Source: a virus
DNA length: 21,390 nt
Virus record (IMG/VR): IMGVR_UViG_3300046674_000376
Coordinates: 1 to 21,390 of that record
Direction: 5' to 3' (one strand)
Positions 20,184 through 21,390 of this stretch are shown piece by piece. Numbering within the stretch: position 1 is the first letter of the stretch; every line of letters begins with the position of its first letter. A program made the translations under genes and the position numbers. Below the pieces are notes generated by a model that saw only the letters and a list, made by a program, of their open reading frames with translations, made no database searches and had not been told where the DNA came from.

Positions 20184-20799
20184 CACTCACCTCCAGTTGC
20201 TTGGGCCTGCGCGGCCACGTGTCGGTCGACCCAGACGACGGCCTGGAGGAACCGGGCGCGTGGCATCGCTTCGAGCTCGGCGGGGCCGATGTGCAGGAGG
20301 TGGGCGATCAGGGGCCAGTACTCGTCGAGGAGGGCTCCGATGCGGCGTCCGGCGAGGGGACCGGCGCCGGCGCCAGGGGAGTGGCGGCGGCCGGGCCTTT
20401 TGGGGCCAGCTCGGCGAGCGCCTTGTCGACGTCGGCCTCGTCGTGCGCCATGACCCGAATGAAGCCCGTCATCCGCTCGACGGCCTCGTCCGTCGACTCG
20501 GGACTCTTCAGCAGGGCCTCGGCCATGTCGAGGATCTCCGGGTACTCCAGCCGGGCCTTGGTCCGCCGCTTCCACCCAGGCAGGTCGAAGTCGGTGAACC
20601 GGAGCGTGGGCTGCTGCCGCTTGCGGAACACCCACAGCACGGCGCGCATCGCGGTCGGCGCCTGCTGCCGCAGCGCGCTGTCGACGTCGTCCCAGTCCAG
20701 GCCGGTGGCGGACTCGATGACGGACGACTCGATCGCGGACAGGTCGTCGGTCGAGACCTCGTCGACGGTGCCGTCTTCGTGGCGGTAGGAAACGATCAC
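20183..20799 (-). CDS. Tail assembly chaperone, long form made by -1 frameshift
   Basis: The gene is read in the short-form frame from GTG 20799 to the slippery site at 20398-20404, then in the -1 frame to TGA at 20183-20185, giving about 205 residues. The -1 frame part (RPGRRHSPGA, then LLDEYWPLIAHLLHIGPAEL and FLQAVVWVDRHVAAQ) has no good start of its own and ends exactly at the tape measure start. This is the G/GT arrangement of lambda-like phages, where both forms chaperone the tape measure until the tail tube is built. The protein is present in assembly but usually absent from the particle. Confidence 0.85.
20308..20799 (-). CDS. Tail assembly chaperone, short form (gpG-like)
   Basis: 163 residues. 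GTG 20799 is chosen because CAGGAG lies six bases before it and the preceding gene stops at 20813; a farther GTG at 20847 lies inside that gene. The sequence has an acidic front (VIVSYRHEDGTVDEVSTDDL), a middle with RAVLWVFRKRQQPTLRFTDF and WKRRTKARLEYPEILDMAEA, and an acidic helix (AHDEADVDKALAELAPKGP) before a Pro/Ser-rich end. The position just before the tape measure, plus the slippery site, identifies it better than the sequence does. It should bind the tape measure and keep it soluble. Confidence 0.85.
   Translation of the reverse strand: MIVSYRHEDGTVDEVSTDDLSAIESSVIESATGLDWDDVDSALRQQAPTAMRAVLWVFRKRQQPTLRFTDFDLPGWKRRTKARLEYPEILDMAEALLKSPESTDEAVERMTGFIRVMAHDEADVDKALAELAPKGPAAATPLAPAPVPSPDAASEPSSTSTGP
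20398..20404 (-). other. Slippery heptamer for programmed -1 frameshift
   Basis: On the minus strand the sequence is C CCA AAA with zero-frame codons CCA AAA (Pro, Lys), a perfect X XXY YYZ heptamer. Slipping gives CCC AAA and then AGG, entering exactly the frame of the C-terminal extension. The position is about 100 bases before the short form stops. Confidence 0.85.
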
Positions 20800-20812
20800 G
20801 GGTTGCTCCTGG

Positions 20813-21319
20813 TTATTCGAGGCGACGGCGGACGTCGTCGAGGACACGGGCGGCTTCGCGTTCCATGCGGGGGCGGCCCTTGCGCACGGTGTTGTCCCAC
20901 CACAGGGGGGTGGCGTTCTGCTGCACCCAGCGCCTGCGGTTGCCGTAGACGGGGTGGCGGATGCGGCCGGTGTTGAGGGCGCCCGGCATCTTGTGCAGGT
21001 CAGGTGGCAGGCGGGCCTTGTCGACCCAGACGCGGGCGCCGGGGTTGCCCGACGTGCGGACGCTGATCCGGATCGCCTCGGCGATCGTGGCCCGCAGCGG
21101 GCGGGTCGTCGGGGACGGGCCGCCCGGCCGGCCGCGGCGCCCCTGCGAGCTGATGTCCAGCCCGCGGATCGCGGACTGCAGCTCGTCCCGCAGGGGCTCG
21201 GCGGCGTGGCGTAGGCGGCGCTGCATAGAGGCGCGGATGTTCTCGTGACCGGCAGCCCGAAGTCGGCGCTGCAGTTCGATCAGGCTGCCGGTGTTGGTGA
21301 TGCGGATGTCGGAGACCAC
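20813..21319 (-). CDS. HK97 gp10-like tail completion protein
   Basis: 168 residues from GTG 21319, with GAGGTGA overlapping the upstream stop. The layout fits the HK97 gp10 group: an N-terminal strand, then the long helical segment LIELQRRLRAAGHENIRASM, then LRDELQSAIRG. Strands follow near TIAEAIRISVRTSGNPGARV, and the end is HPVYGNRRRWVQQNATPLWW with a final basic helix. Proteins of this group join head and tail or finish the tail end. Its place just before the chaperone gene suits a head-tail role, although in many phages the major tail protein lies between. The assignment is by pattern only. Confidence 0.65.
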   Translation of the reverse strand: MVSDIRITNTGSLIELQRRLRAAGHENIRASMQRRLRHAAEPLRDELQSAIRGLDISSQGRRGRPGGPSPTTRPLRATIAEAIRISVRTSGNPGARVWVDKARLPPDLHKMPGALNTGRIRHPVYGNRRRWVQQNATPLWWDNTVRKGRPRMEREAARVLDDVRRRLE

Positions 21320-21328
21320 GACGTCACC

Positions 21329-21390
21329 TCACAGCGTGACGTCCGTGGACATGTACTCGATCTTCACCGGGTTCGTTCCGTCGTACAGGG
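21329..21390 (-). CDS. C-terminal end of an upstream structural gene
   Basis: The right edge holds the last 19 or so codons of a minus-strand gene, ending LYDGTNPVKIEYMSTDVTL and TGA at 21329-21331. The stop is followed nine bases later by the GTG of the next gene. The visible part is too short to name; its place in the map would suit a head-tail or tail protein. Confidence 0.5.
   Translation of the reverse strand, partial: LYDGTNPVKIEYMSTDVTL

Noticed and set aside
16560-20453. A plus-strand open frame of 1297 codons opposite the tape measure gene
   Set aside because: In GC-rich DNA the strand opposite a real gene often stays open. The translation is rich in Arg, His and Leu with no domain, while the minus frame has a clear tape-measure pattern and a good ribosome site.
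20813-20847. Earlier start of the chaperone gene at GTG 20847
   Set aside because: It lies inside the preceding gene and lacks a ribosome site, whereas GTG 20799 has CAGGAG at the right distance.
1-21390. tRNA genes, rRNA, CRISPR array, insertion sequence or transposase
   Set aside because: I saw no cloverleaf, spaced direct repeats of CRISPR type, transposase motif or flanking target duplication. The serine recombinase is a large phage-type integrase.

Overview
The window is high-GC DNA (mostly G/C at third codon positions) from a temperate, long-tailed (siphovirus-type) phage of an actinomycete. The host is most likely Streptomyces or a close relative. Support comes from the protein families (serine integrase, r1t-type holin, short Cys/His-rich proteins, a GntR winged-helix protein with no effector domain), the frequent GTG starts and the codon use. 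Almost all genes lie on the minus strand, so the phage map runs right to left. Only the immunity repressor and the GntR regulator are on the plus strand.

Layout from right to left (order of transcription). (1) Late structural genes, 21390-12648: the end of an upstream gene, an HK97-gp10-like tail completion protein, the tail chaperone gene with its -1 frameshift product, a 1182-residue tape measure, an 820-residue minor tail protein with a LamG-like domain, a zinc-ribbon protein, a fibre-like protein and a beta-rich protein. (2) Lysis cassette, 12583-10731: a zinc amidase endolysin, an r1t-type holin and three more small proteins, two of them with membrane segments. (3) A small accessory island, 10716-9616: a plus-strand GntR protein, a CTAGG repeat array, and a minus-strand operon of three tiny Cys/His-rich proteins bounded by strong terminators. 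(4) Integration and immunity, 9496-6502: a candidate attP, a large serine integrase, a convergent double-HTH repressor and a divergent Cro-like XRE protein across a 163-bp control region holding a near-identical 15-bp repeat. (5) Early and replication genes, 6487-1: unknown small proteins, a zinc protein, a Toprim primase, a RecA-like ATPase, a non-coding block of 10-bp iteron-like repeats, another zinc protein, a DUF3846-like protein, SSB, a small possible membrane protein, a zinc protein and a partial gene.

How it works together: the primase, ATPase, SSB and iteron block look like a replication module. Repressor versus Cro-like protein at shared operators is the likely lysogeny switch. Integrase acts on attP beside it. 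The structural and lysis genes form one long leftward transcription unit. Structural genes, integrase/attP and early genes are continuous here, with no bacterial DNA next to the integrase. This fits a phage genome, or a prophage whose attachment site is elsewhere, better than an ordinary integrated prophage end.

The least explained parts are the iteron block (2549-2812), the GntR/zinc-protein island (9685-10632) and the perfect palindrome before ssb (1622-1644). Everything here was read by eye; no database search or folding program was run.
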